Shown here one piece after another: positions 9,408 through 18,200 of a stretch of 36,490 nt of DNA. The DNA comes from Lysobacterales bacterium (GTDB lineage Bacteria > Pseudomonadota > Gammaproteobacteria > Xanthomonadales > Xanthomonadaceae): NCBI GenBank assembly GCA_015655355.1, contig JAATFG010000087.1, forward strand, positions 1 through 36,490, given 5' to 3'. The notes under the pieces are model-generated. The model was not told where the DNA came from, did no database searches, and saw only the letters and a list, made by a program, of their open reading frames with translations. The translations under genes and the position numbers were made by a program. Each line of letters opens with the position of its first letter. Position 1 is the first letter of the stretch.

Positions 9408-10157
9408 TCAACCGCCCGCGCCGGCATCGTCCTTGCTGCTGCCGAGCGCGTCGGCCCAGCCGAAAGCCTGATCGACCGGGCCACCGCCCTGCGGGATCAC
9501 GTGCACGATCATCCGGGTCGGGGTGAAGCCGTCGGGCAGGGCGATGCTGCCTTCGACTTCCTGGAAATACTTGAATGAATACGCCACGCCGGCGTCACCG
9601 GCCGGACGCAACTGGCTCCAGCCGAGTCTTTCCGGCTTGCCGGCGCGGTTACCTTCCACGTCCACCTGCACCCGGCCGGCATTGACCGCGCCGCGGTTGA
9701 GGTTCTGGGTGAGCGTGGCGGTGAACTTCCACGCCGGGCCGCCCTGCGCCTGCAACTGCAGCTTGTGCACGTTGAGGCCGCGGCGCTGCGCGGTGCTGCC
9801 GACGAAGCGCTCGTAGAACGCCACGTCGGCGCGCAGGCCGGAGATTTCCTCGTCGCGCTCGGCCAGCGTGCCCTGCAGGTCGGTGTTGGCCTGGCGGGTG
9901 ATCTGGTCGGAGCGGGTCAGCGTGGCGACCTGCTGTTCGAGATCGGCGATCTGCGCGCGCGCGCCGCCGAAAAAACCGCTGCCGGAGGCCGCGCCGCCGC
10001 TGCCGGTGGTCAGCACCTGCCACAGGGCCCAGCTGCCGGCGAGCAGCCACGCCAGCAGCAACGCGACGAACAGCCACCACAACGCACGCAGCGCCGGCGA
10101 AAGCGGCGGATGGCCGGCGACGATGCGCGGCGAGGAAGCACCGACCTGCTTGTTCAT
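9408..10157 (-). CDS. DUF6776-type single-pass membrane protein with coiled coil
   Basis: A 249-aa protein of unknown biochemical role. A short cytoplasmic N-terminus is followed by one strong transmembrane segment ([19 protein letters not shown], residues ~25-45). After a Gly/Ser-rich spacer comes a heptad-like coiled coil (~65-115, [17 protein letters not shown]...) and then a beta-rich C-terminal domain ([21 protein letters not shown] to [19 protein letters not shown]). From memory, the equivalent Pseudomonas gene also sits beside a bactofilin and erpA. The ATG at 10157 was chosen over an in-frame GTG at 10172. It begins 41 nt after the bactofilin stop. A link to bactofilin-based cell-shape or envelope organisation is inferred from position only. 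Confidence 0.78.
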   Translation of the reverse strand: MNKQVGASSPRIVAGHPPLSPALRALWWLFVALLLAWLLAGSWALWQVLTTGSGGAASGSGFFGGARAQIADLEQQVATLTRSDQITRQANTDLQGTLAERDEEISGLRADVAFYERFVGSTAQRRGLNVHKLQLQAQGGPAWKFTATLTQNLNRGAVNAGRVQVDVEGNRAGKPERLGWSQLRPAGDAGVAYSFKYFQEVEGSIALPDGFTPTRMIVHVIPQGGGPVDQAFGWADALGSSKDDAGAGG

Positions 10158-10198
10158 GTGCGGAACCTGCACGACGCAGCGCCAACGACGGACAAGAT

Positions 10199-10630
10199 TC
10201 AGTCCTCGCCGCCGACCACGCGCAGGGCCGGGGCTTCGCTGGCGGCCGGCTGTTCGGCGCCCGCGTGGATCAGGCGGCCGGTGAGCGTGGCGCCGGCGTT
10301 CATCTCGACCACCTGGTAATGCACGTTGCCCAGCACCCGCGCCTTGGCGCCGAGTTCGACGCGGTCGGCGGCGTGGACGTCGCCCTGCAGGGTGCCGTTG
10401 ATGTAGACCAGCGGCGCGCGGATCTCGCCTTCGATGCTGCCGCTGTCGGCCAGCGTCAACGTCGCCTTCGCGCCCGGCTCGGCGATGACCTTGCCGATGA
10501 TGCGGCCTTCGATGTACAGGCCGCCGCTGAACGTCAGATCGCCCTGGAGCGTGACCTGCGGGCCGATCAGGGTATCGATGCCGTGGTCGCCGTTGCGGCT
10601 GACCGGGGGCTTGGCTTTGAACACGGACAT
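10199..10630 (-). CDS. Bactofilin (polymer-forming cytoskeletal protein)
   Basis: A 143-aa protein consisting almost entirely of the bactofilin beta-helix domain (residues ~17-120), with regularly spaced turns such as DTLIGPQVTLQGDLTFSGGL, YIEGRIIGKV, GSIEGEIRAPLVYINGTLQG and GAKARVLGNVHYQVVEM. Bactofilins assemble into nucleotide-independent filaments at the inner membrane and scaffold peptidoglycan or envelope enzymes. Short disordered tails flank the domain. The ATG at 10628-10630 has AAGGAG about 9 nt upstream. Translation upstream of it is non-homologous and was excluded. It is the first gene of the minus-strand unit bactofilin-DUF6776-erpA-nudC-ampE. Confidence 0.93.
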   Translation of the reverse strand: MSVFKAKPPVSRNGDHGIDTLIGPQVTLQGDLTFSGGLYIEGRIIGKVIAEPGAKATLTLADSGSIEGEIRAPLVYINGTLQGDVHAADRVELGAKARVLGNVHYQVVEMNAGATLTGRLIHAGAEQPAASEAPALRVVGGED

Positions 10631-10845
10631 GGCAAGACTCCTTCGGAATGCGCGGGGACAGACTTCCAAGTCAAGCAGAAACCGATGCAAAAAAACCGGA
10701 CGCCTGCCGCAAACGCGCGGACCCGCGCATCCTGTCGCCTGCCGCTTGCAACGGCCGTCACGCCGCTCAGGCGGCGGACGGATGGCCGACCTATACTGCG
10801 GGCCGTCGTCACATTCCGTCGTCCGCTCCCGGAGCCGCGCCCGCC

Positions 10846-11454
10846 ATGTCCGAAGCCCAACTTTTCGTCGTCGGCATCCTGCTCGCGTGGCTGGCCGGCA
10901 TCCGCGTCTACCTGACCGTGTTCGGCATCGGCATCGCCGGCCTGTTGCATTGGGTGCAATTGCCGCCGGCGCTGGAAGTGACGACGTCGTGGTGGGTGCT
11001 CGGCACTTCCGGTGCGCTGGCGCTGGTCGAGTTCTTCGCCGACAAGATTCCGGGCGTGGATTCGGCCTGGGACCTGGTCCACACCCTCGCGCGCATTCCC
11101 GCCGGCGCCTTCCTCGCCGCGGCCACGCTTTCGCCCAATGGCGACCTCGGCCCGGGCATGCTCGCCGCCGGTGCCGGCGTGGCGCTGGCCAGCCACGTGC
11201 TGAAATCCGGCACCCGGGCAATGATGAACCTGTCGCCGGAGCCGGTCAGCAACCTCACCGCCTCGGCCACCGAGGACGTGGTCTCGATCGGCGGCATGGC
11301 CCTGGCCCTGGCGCACCCGCTGCTGTCGCTGCTCGTCGTGGTCGCCATCAGCGTGTGTTTCGCCCTCGTGGTCTGGTGGGTTTGGCGCAAACTCGCCCAG
11401 GGTGTGAGAACCCTGTTGCAAATCCACGCCCCGGCTGCCCGCGCCACCGATTGA
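10846..11454 (+). CDS. DUF4126 family membrane protein
   Basis: A 202-aa hydrophobic protein with about four to five membrane segments, matching the DUF4126 pattern: LAWLAGIRVYLTVFGIGIAG near the N-terminus, then GALALVEFFADKIPGVDSAWD, and later SNLTASATEDVVSIGGMALAL. The function of the family is unknown. The ATG at 10846 was chosen because residues upstream in the same frame have no family character. It is divergent from the bactofilin operon (215-nt shared promoter region) and precedes the signalling gene by 76 nt. A TATACT -10-like hexamer lies at 10792-10797, but no convincing -35 is seen. Confidence 0.82.
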   Translation: MSEAQLFVVGILLAWLAGIRVYLTVFGIGIAGLLHWVQLPPALEVTTSWWVLGTSGALALVEFFADKIPGVDSAWDLVHTLARIPAGAFLAAATLSPNGDLGPGMLAAGAGVALASHVLKSGTRAMMNLSPEPVSNLTASATEDVVSIGGMALALAHPLLSLLVVVAISVCFALVVWWVWRKLAQGVRTLLQIHAPAARATD

Positions 11455-11530
11455 TTCTTCCCCGAATCGCTGCAGTCCTTTACGCTGCGGGGAAGCTGCC
11501 CTGAGTCCACGGGCAGGCAAGGGGGTTGCC

Positions 11531-14500
11531 ATGTCCAGCGTGCTTTCCAGCCAAACGACGGAAGAGTCGGCGCCGCGCCGCGCGGAACGGCCACCTGCAT
11601 ATTTCTGGCGGCGTTGGGTCGGCGACGATTCGGCCTCGGCGGAAACGCCAGCGGATGCGGCGCACGCCGCCGAAGCGTCGCTCGAATCGCCACCGCCGCC
11701 CGCCGAACCGGCGCATGCGGAACCACCGCCTCCACCGCTGGCTGCGGAAGAAGACATGGTAGGCATCGCCATGCCATCGGTGCAGGCGCAGGCCGCAAGC
11801 ACCAGCGCGGCCGCGACGGCCGCCGCCGCACCGGCGCCATACGGCGATTCGCTGCTCAACGCCAAGGTCATCGACACGCCGCGCAATTACGACAGCGCGG
11901 TGGACATCGACGCGGCCATCGCCCTGCCCGATTTCAGCGTCACCCTGCCCGAGGTGGGCCTGCCCGCGGTCAAACCACCCGCCGCGCCGATCGGATCGGC
12001 CATGGAGTCCACAGTCGCCTCCGATGCCGAGGACGCGCACCACGACGTCGAGGAAATCGCCCTGCCCGATGCGACCGACGGCTTCGTCGCCGGCCCGGCG
12101 AGCAAGTCCGACAGGATCGGCACGGCCGAATTCGCGCGCCTGCAGGCCGAATTCCGCGCCAGGCTCCAGCCTGCAGAGGAAGAAGAATCCGTCACTGTCG
12201 AAGAGCCCGCCGCTGTTGTGGGCATGCCACCGTCCGCAAAAATCGTGGCGGTAGCCGATACCGTCGTGCCGGAGAACCCGCCCGACCACGACGAGGTCGA
12301 AGTGCCGGCAACGCAGATGGATTCGCTGCCGACGGCCACGACCATCGTCGCGTCGCAACCGGATCCGGCCGATCCGGAACCGATGGAGCTGACGTCGACC
12401 GAATCGGCGGCGCCGAAGATCGTGCCGCCCACGTTCGAGGTCCCCGCCTACCAGCCGCCCGCCGACATGGAGCCACTCCCCGCCCCCGAGCCGCCGGCGC
12501 GGCCGCCGGTCATCGGCAACAGCCGCAGCGGCTACATCAACCCGAACCCGCCGGCCACCGACGCCGACCTGCTGTTCGATCCGGCCGAACAGGCCCGCAT
12601 CGACACGATGATGCGTTCCGCGCAGGCCGCGCCGGAGCCGAAGCGCAAGGCCGGGGACATCGAAGTGCAGTCGATCAACGTCGGCCGCGTGGTCGATGCG
12701 CCGGACAAGCCGGCGGTCGCACTGCGCGAGGATTCGATGGTCAACCCGAAGATGCTCGACGCCAAGCCGGCAGCGAAGCCGGAACCATCGGCGAAGCCGT
12801 CCACGCCGAGCACCGACATGCACCTGCCGGACAAGACCGGCACAGCGCGTGCCGATGCCGACGCGCCGAAAGTGTCGGACAAGCTCGCCGCCAATGCACA
12901 GAAGGCCGCCGGCGAACGGGCCAAGCCCGAGCCTGCCGCGCCCGCACCGAAGAAATCCGCCGGCAAGGTGCCGAAGGCCTTGAAGGCGGTGGCGCTTGCG
13001 CTCAAGCCCGCCGCAAAACCCAAGCCCAACGCCGCGGCCCGTGCCGCCGCCGAAGAAACCGATGCCACGCCGGTGCCGGCGAACACCGCCGCCGATGCCC
13101 CGTTCCGCATTCTGGTCGTCGAGGACGACCGCGGCCAGGCCCTGTTCGCACAGAGCATCCTGCACGGCGCCGGCATGCAGGCCGACGTGGAAATGGAAGC
13201 GGACAAGGTGCTGGCCGCGATCGCGCGCTTCCAGCCGGATCTGGTCCTGATGGACCTGCACATGCCAGGCCGCGACGGCATGTCGCTGACCCAGGACATC
13301 CGCGCCACGCCGGCGCTGGCGAGCCTGCCGGTGGTATTCCTGACCGGCGACCCGGACCCGGAAAAGCAATACGAAGTGCTCGAATCCGGCGCCGACGACT
13401 ACCTGACCAAACCGATCCGCCCGCGCCACCTGATCCTGTCGGTCAGCAACCGCATCCGCCGCGCGCGCCAGAACAGCGCGCCGACCCCGGCCGCGCCGAC
13501 GATCAATCCGGAAACCGGCCTGCCCACGCGCACCCACGTGATGCAGCAACTGGCCTCGGCGGTGAAGGCGCAGGCCAGCGCAGGCCTGTTCTTCGTCGAA
13601 ATCGCCGGAGCGGTGGAACTGCGCGGGAAGTACGACTACACCAACTTCGAGCACCTGATGCTGCAGGTCGGGCGCTGTCTGGCCCAGGCCGCGTCACCGC
13701 ATCCGGTCACGCGCCTGGGCGACGACAGCTTCCTGGCGCTGGGCAACGGCCTGTCCGGCGATGCGCTGCATGCGTTTGCGCGCAGCCTGCGCGCGGCGCT
13801 GGAGCACGCCAGCTTCACCCTGCGCAACGATGCGCCGCAGCCGCTGCAAGGCGTGGTCGGTTATGCCGAACTGCCGCAGAGCTTCGTCGATGCCGGCAGC
13901 GCGCTGGAAGCCACCGAACGCGCCGCGCTCGACGCACGCAGCCAGGCGTCGGGCGTGTCCGCCTACGTCGCCGATGCGCCGCAGGACGAACTCACCCGCC
14001 TGCTCGCCAATGCCGAACTGGAACTGGCGTTCCAGCCGATCGTCGCCACCGCCGGCAACGACGAGGCGCAGTACCAGGTGCTGCTGCGCATGCGCCGCGC
14101 CGACGGCTCGCTGGTGTCCGCCGCGCAGGCGGTGCCGGTGGCCGAGCAGGCCGGGCGCATCGTCGAACTCGATCGCCAGGTGATGGAGTCGGTGCTGGCG
14201 ACACTGGCCCAATCGCAGGCCGAGGGCAATCCGCTGCGCCTGTTCGTGTCGCAGTCGCCACGCTCGCTGGCGCGCGACGACGCGGCCGAATGGCTGTTCG
14301 GCGCGCTGATCCGGCACCGCGCCGACCCGCGCCAGTTAGTCATCGACCTGCGCCTCGGCGACGCGCTGACCAACAGCGTAACCTTGGGCCAGTTCTGCCA
14401 GCGGCTGATGTCGGTCGGCGTGCAGTTCGCGTTGAGCCAGTACGAACCGGTCGAAGGCGCCAGCGCGCTGCTGACCCAGTTGCCGCTGAGTTACCTGCGC

Positions 14501-14728
14501 CTGTCGCCGCGCTACGCCGAGGTGCACAGGCAGCCGAAGCTGGCGCAGGAATTGCGCGCGATCGTCGAGCGCGCGCACCCGCTCGGCCTGCAGGTGGTCG
14601 GCCAGCAGATCGAGGAAGAACAGGCGATGAGCGCGATGTGGATGAGCGGCGTGGACTTCATTCAAGGCAACCTGGTGCAGGGCGTGGGCAGCGACATGGG
14701 CTTCGATTTCCACAACGCGGTACTGTGA
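11531..14728 (+). CDS. Receiver / degenerate GGDEF / degenerate EAL protein, FimX-like, with long low-complexity N-terminus
   Basis: A 1065-aa protein. Residues 1-520 are Pro/Ala/Glu-rich, low-complexity and probably disordered. A receiver domain follows (~524-640) with acidic pocket E531-D533, phosphoacceptor D575 (LVLMDLHMPG) and K627 (LTKPI), all intact. A GGDEF-like domain (~655-810) has GDDSF (730-734) in place of GGDEF, so cyclase activity is unlikely. An EAL-like domain (~815-1060) has QVL (849-851) in place of EAL and lacks recognisable DDFG and EGVE motifs, so phosphodiesterase activity is also unlikely. The closest familiar plan is FimX, a c-di-GMP effector for type IV pili; FimX has a PAS domain that is not seen here. 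A role as c-di-GMP receptor is inferred. The ATG has AAGGGGG upstream. The hybrid kinase starts 2 nt after the stop. Confidence 0.85.
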   Translation: MSSVLSSQTTEESAPRRAERPPAYFWRRWVGDDSASAETPADAAHAAEASLESPPPPAEPAHAEPPPPPLAAEEDMVGIAMPSVQAQAASTSAAATAAAAPAPYGDSLLNAKVIDTPRNYDSAVDIDAAIALPDFSVTLPEVGLPAVKPPAAPIGSAMESTVASDAEDAHHDVEEIALPDATDGFVAGPASKSDRIGTAEFARLQAEFRARLQPAEEEESVTVEEPAAVVGMPPSAKIVAVADTVVPENPPDHDEVEVPATQMDSLPTATTIVASQPDPADPEPMELTSTESAAPKIVPPTFEVPAYQPPADMEPLPAPEPPARPPVIGNSRSGYINPNPPATDADLLFDPAEQARIDTMMRSAQAAPEPKRKAGDIEVQSINVGRVVDAPDKPAVALREDSMVNPKMLDAKPAAKPEPSAKPSTPSTDMHLPDKTGTARADADAPKVSDKLAANAQKAAGERAKPEPAAPAPKKSAGKVPKALKAVALALKPAAKPKPNAAARAAAEETDATPVPANTAADAPFRILVVEDDRGQALFAQSILHGAGMQADVEMEADKVLAAIARFQPDLVLMDLHMPGRDGMSLTQDIRATPALASLPVVFLTGDPDPEKQYEVLESGADDYLTKPIRPRHLILSVSNRIRRARQNSAPTPAAPTINPETGLPTRTHVMQQLASAVKAQASAGLFFVEIAGAVELRGKYDYTNFEHLMLQVGRCLAQAASPHPVTRLGDDSFLALGNGLSGDALHAFARSLRAALEHASFTLRNDAPQPLQGVVGYAELPQSFVDAGSALEATERAALDARSQASGVSAYVADAPQDELTRLLANAELELAFQPIVATAGNDEAQYQVLLRMRRADGSLVSAAQAVPVAEQAGRIVELDRQVMESVLATLAQSQAEGNPLRLFVSQSPRSLARDDAAEWLFGALIRHRADPRQLVIDLRLGDALTNSVTLGQFCQRLMSVGVQFALSQYEPVEGASALLTQLPLSYLRLSPRYAEVHRQPKLAQELRAIVERAHPLGLQVVGQQIEEEQAMSAMWMSGVDFIQGNLVQGVGSDMGFDFHNAVL

Positions 14729-14730
14729 CG

Positions 14731-17475
14731 ATGCGCGCATCCCTCTTCGCATGGATGGCGTGGGCCGGCGCATTGATCGGTGCGGTGTGCGCGCTGTTGC
14801 AGGGCCTCGGCGTGGCCGCCGTCGCGTGGTGGATCCCGGCCCTGCTCGCCTGCGTAGCGGCGCTGGTGCTGGCCGCGCTGGCCGCGTTGAATGCGAAAAG
14901 CCTGGCGGTGGGAAACGAGCAGGCACACGAACGCCTCTCGCACGCGCAGACCGACAACGCGCGCCTGCTGCACGACCTGCAGAGCGCGCAAAACCGCGCG
15001 CAGAAGGCCGACCAGCGCGCGAACAAGGCCGAGCAGCAGTTGCTGGCGACGCAACAGGACGCCGAGGCGGCGGTGCTGGCCAAGGGCGAATTCCTCGCCA
15101 CGATGTCGCACGAACTGCGCACGCCGATCAACGGCATCCTGCCGATGCTGCAGTTGCTCGGCAGCGCGCCGCTGTCGCCGGAACAGCGCGGCATGCTCGC
15201 CACCGCGCAATCCTCGGCGCAATCGATGCTGCGCATCGTCGACGACATCCTCGACTACTCCAAGCTCGAAGCGAACAAGGTCGAGCTCGAAACCACCGTG
15301 TTCAACCTGCGCGACGTGATGGAAAGCGTGCTGGTGCTGCTGCAGCGCCCGGCCGAGAACAAGCGCCTGACGATGCAGTTGGAAGTCGATCCGTCGGTGC
15401 GCCTGTCGGTGCGCGGCGATCCGCTGCGCCTGCGCCAGGTGCTGAGCAACCTGGTCGGCAACGCAGTCAAGTTCACCGAGCGCGGCGGCGTGGTCCTGGC
15501 GGTCAGGCGCCTGGGCGAGAACGCCAGCCAGCACCAGCTCCGCTTCGAGGTGCGCGATACCGGCATCGGCATCGACAAGGAAGTGCAGCAGAAGCTGTTC
15601 TCCAGTTTCACCCAGGCCGACGCCTCGACCACGCGCCTGTACGGCGGCACCGGTTTGGGGCTGTCGATTTCCAAGCGCATCGTCGACCTGATGAACGGCC
15701 GCATCGACGTCGAATCGGAACCGGGCAAGGGCTCGTTGTTCTGGTTCGAGATTCCGCTGCTGAAAGTGGTCGGCGACCTGCAGGTCAACGCGATCTCGAT
15801 GCCGCAGATGCCGCGCGCGCTGCTGGTCGCGCCGGACCAGCGCCTGAAGCTGCGCCTGGGCTACCTGCTGCCGGTGTGGGGCCTGCAGATGGTGGTGGTC
15901 GATTCCGCGCACGAGGCGGCCGAACAGTTGCGCACCCAGCGCGACGTGGAAGCGCCCTACGCCTTCATCATCGCCGACCTGGCGGTGATGTCCGGGCAAT
16001 CGCGCCCGCTGCACCGCGCCTTCCTGCAGCGCCCGGCGGCGCTGGCGCCGGCCCGGCTGGTCTGGGTCCACGGCAAGGACCCGGTGCCGGCCGACCTGAT
16101 GGACGTGACCCCGGAAGGCGGTGGCGAAGGCATCGCCGGCAGCATCATCGCCCTGCACCAGGAGTTGCCTGACGCCGACGTGCGCGCAATCTTCTCGGCG
16201 TCGGCCTTCACCACACCGCAGACCGCGGAAAGCGTGATCGAAGCGACCAATGCCCGGCCGATCCTCGGCACGGTCGAACCGGAACGAGTGCCACTGGCCG
16301 AGCTGCCGCCACTGCAACCGCTCGCCCCGCCAGCGCCGAAACCCGCACCGGCCCCGCCCAGACCGGCGACGGCGGCGATCGATCCGATCGCCGCCGAACT
16401 GGCCTCGGCACTGGCCGCGGTCAGGCTCGACCCGAATTCGCTGTCGGACCTGCCCAAGCCCACGCCGGGCCTGGCCCCCACCGTCGCCGCGCCCAGGCCG
16501 CGACCGGTGCAGGAACCGAAGCGCGAGCCGGCCCGGTTCGCGATCGGCGACGGCCCCGAAACCGACATCCTTCCAGCACAAGCCGCGCCGCAACCGAAAG
16601 CCGACCCGCCCGCCGAAAGCGACGCCGAACCGAAGCTGCTGCTGGTCGAGGACAACCCGGTCAACATGGCCGTCGCCAAGGCCCTGCTCAATTCGCTCGG
16701 ATACAAGTGCGACCACGCCGGCAACGGCAAGATCGCCCTGGACAAGATGCGCGCGCACCGCTACCAGCTGGTGCTGATGGACTGCCAGATGCCGGTGCTC
16801 GACGGCTACGCCGCCAGCCGCCAGTGGCGCGAATACGAAGCCAAATCCGAATACGAAGCCAAATCCGGCGAGCCGCGCTTGCCGATCATCGCCATCACCG
16901 CCAACGCGATGATGGGCGACCGCCAGAACTGCACCGACGCCGGCATGGACGACTACCTGACCAAGCCGGTCTCGCGCGACCAGCTGGAGGCCATCCTCGG
17001 CCGCTGGCTGGCCACCCCATCCACCGCCCCGCCGGAAGCCAAGACGGAGACCGCCGCCGTGACCGAACCCGCCCCCCTGCCCGAGCCGAGTACCCACAAC
17101 AGCAGCGATCCGGTACTCGACCGCAGCGTGCTCGACGACCTGCAGGAAATCGTCGGCGCCGAAGTGACCCGGATCATCCGCCTGTTCCTCGACGACGCGC
17201 CGCGCCTGATCGCCCAGCTCGAAGACGCCAGCAACGGCGCCGGCGACATGGAAGCGCTGCGTTCGGCCGCGCACACGCTGAAATCGTCCAGCGCCAACGT
17301 CGGCGCGCTGGCCCTGTCCGAAGCGGCCAAGCGCGTCGAGCTGGGCGCGCGCGCCGGCAGCCTCGAATACCCGGCCGCCGCGGTGGCGCGGATCATCGCC
17401 GAGTTCGCCCGCGCGCGCATGGCGCTGCAACTGCATCTGTCGCAGGTCGCCAGGGCCGCGCCCACGGAAATCTAG
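14731..17475 (+). CDS. Hybrid sensor histidine kinase (HisKA-HATPase-pseudoREC-REC-Hpt)
   Basis: A 914-aa protein anchored by two N-terminal transmembrane helices (~8-55) with almost no periplasmic loop. A coiled coil follows (~60-115), then HisKA with H127 in MSHELRTPINGIL. HATPase_c shows the N box (QVLSNLVGNAVKF), DTGIGID and GGTGLGLSISK. Residues ~361-480 look like a degenerate receiver: D416 is present but the acidic pair is replaced by APDQ. A Pro/Ala-rich linker leads to an intact receiver (~634-765: E640/D641, D684, LTKPVS) and a C-terminal Hpt with H848 in AHTLKSSSANVG. It probably runs an internal His-Asp-His relay that could phosphorylate D575 of the preceding protein (inference from overlap-level spacing). 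The receiver carries an 18-bp tandem duplication at 16831-16866. The ATG at 14731 was used; a GTG at 14725 would overlap the upstream stop. Confidence 0.92.
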   Translation: MRASLFAWMAWAGALIGAVCALLQGLGVAAVAWWIPALLACVAALVLAALAALNAKSLAVGNEQAHERLSHAQTDNARLLHDLQSAQNRAQKADQRANKAEQQLLATQQDAEAAVLAKGEFLATMSHELRTPINGILPMLQLLGSAPLSPEQRGMLATAQSSAQSMLRIVDDILDYSKLEANKVELETTVFNLRDVMESVLVLLQRPAENKRLTMQLEVDPSVRLSVRGDPLRLRQVLSNLVGNAVKFTERGGVVLAVRRLGENASQHQLRFEVRDTGIGIDKEVQQKLFSSFTQADASTTRLYGGTGLGLSISKRIVDLMNGRIDVESEPGKGSLFWFEIPLLKVVGDLQVNAISMPQMPRALLVAPDQRLKLRLGYLLPVWGLQMVVVDSAHEAAEQLRTQRDVEAPYAFIIADLAVMSGQSRPLHRAFLQRPAALAPARLVWVHGKDPVPADLMDVTPEGGGEGIAGSIIALHQELPDADVRAIFSASAFTTPQTAESVIEATNARPILGTVEPERVPLAELPPLQPLAPPAPKPAPAPPRPATAAIDPIAAELASALAAVRLDPNSLSDLPKPTPGLAPTVAAPRPRPVQEPKREPARFAIGDGPETDILPAQAAPQPKADPPAESDAEPKLLLVEDNPVNMAVAKALLNSLGYKCDHAGNGKIALDKMRAHRYQLVLMDCQMPVLDGYAASRQWREYEAKSEYEAKSGEPRLPIIAITANAMMGDRQNCTDAGMDDYLTKPVSRDQLEAILGRWLATPSTAPPEAKTETAAVTEPAPLPEPSTHNSSDPVLDRSVLDDLQEIVGAEVTRIIRLFLDDAPRLIAQLEDASNGAGDMEALRSAAHTLKSSSANVGALALSEAAKRVELGARAGSLEYPAAAVARIIAEFARARMALQLHLSQVARAAPTEI
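16831..16866 (+). repeat. Perfect 18-bp in-frame tandem duplication (EYEAKS x2)
   Basis: Two identical adjacent 18-bp units at 16831-16848 and 16849-16866 encode EYEAKS twice, in the alpha3-beta4 region of the kinase's C-terminal receiver. The frame is preserved and the motifs downstream (PIIAITANAM, LTKPVS) are intact. Confidence 0.95.
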
Positions 17476-17541
17476 TTTGGACTTGCCGGCTTCACGCGCA
17501 CCGTGGCAAAGTCGCAGACAGTTGATTTTTAGGAGTCCGGC

Positions 17542-18126
17542 ATGATCGACCCGGACGGCTACCGACCCAATGTCGGTATCGTGTTGATGCGCCCGGACGG
17601 ATGCGTGTTCTGGGCACGCCGCGTGCGCCGGGACGGCTGGCAATTCCCGCAGGGCGGCATGAACACCGACGAGACCCCGGTGGAAGCCATGTACCGCGAA
17701 CTGCAGGAGGAAACCGGCCTGTTGCCCGAGCACGTCGAAGTGCTCGGCGCCACCCCCGGCTGGCTGCGCTATCGGCTGCCCGCGCGCGCGATCCGCCACG
17801 ACGAGAAGCAGGTCTGCATCGGCCAGAAGCAGGTCTGGTTCCTGCTGCGGATGAACTGCGGCGAAGAGCAGTTGTGCCTGGATGCCACCGACAAGCCCGA
17901 ATTCGACCACTGGCGCTGGGTCGATTTCTGGTACCCGGTCGAGCACGTGGTGATGTTCAAGCGCAGCGTCTACGCGCGCGCGCTGTCGCACCTGTCGCAG
18001 GCCGCGCAAGACGTGGCCGAGATCGCCACGATGCCGCCGCGCCTGCTCGAAATCCACGGCACGCACACCGATGGCGAACGCGCCCGGCGCGGCATGCGTC
18101 CGCTGAAATTCAGCCGCCCCGCATAA
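17542..18126 (+). CDS. rppH: RNA pyrophosphohydrolase RppH
   Basis: A 194-aa Nudix hydrolase that converts 5'-triphosphate (or diphosphate) RNA ends to monophosphate and so triggers RNase E-dependent decay. The N-terminus [15 protein letters not shown] is diagnostic of RppH. The Nudix box covers residues 38-60 ([20 protein letters not shown]) with the metal-binding Glu53, Glu56 and Glu57 present. KQVWFLL and the C-terminal [13 protein letters not shown] also fit the family. It is longer than the E. coli protein by about 18 C-terminal residues. TAGGAG lies 7 nt before the ATG. The gene follows the kinase after 66 nt and ends at a strong terminator. Confidence 0.97.
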   Translation: MIDPDGYRPNVGIVLMRPDGCVFWARRVRRDGWQFPQGGMNTDETPVEAMYRELQEETGLLPEHVEVLGATPGWLRYRLPARAIRHDEKQVCIGQKQVWFLLRMNCGEEQLCLDATDKPEFDHWRWVDFWYPVEHVVMFKRSVYARALSHLSQAAQDVAEIATMPPRLLEIHGTHTDGERARRGMRPLKFSRPA

Positions 18127-18149
18127 GCGGACGTGGTCCTCGCGATGCG

Positions 18150-18175
18150 AAAAACCCGCCTTCCGGCGGGTTTTT
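18150..18175. terminator. Bidirectional Rho-independent terminator between rppH and sapC
   Basis: AAAAACCCGCC (18150-18160), loop TTCC, and GGCGGGTTTTT (18165-18175). The 11-nt arms are perfectly complementary, with a GC-rich core and a T-run on either strand, 23 nt after the rppH stop and 25 nt beyond the convergent sapC stop. Confidence 0.93.
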
Positions 18176-18200
18176 CATGCCTGCAGCGCGATGCCACGCT

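Noticed and set aside
11531..13090. The low-complexity Pro/Ala-rich first half of the signalling protein as a frameshift or annotation artefact
   Set aside because: The frame is continuous with the intact receiver domain, codon third positions stay GC-rich, and a good Shine-Dalgarno precedes the ATG at 11531.
14662..18066. A 1134-codon minus-strand frame antisense to the hybrid kinase and rppH
   Set aside because: No family motifs and repetitive charged composition; it opposes genes with clear catalytic motifs.
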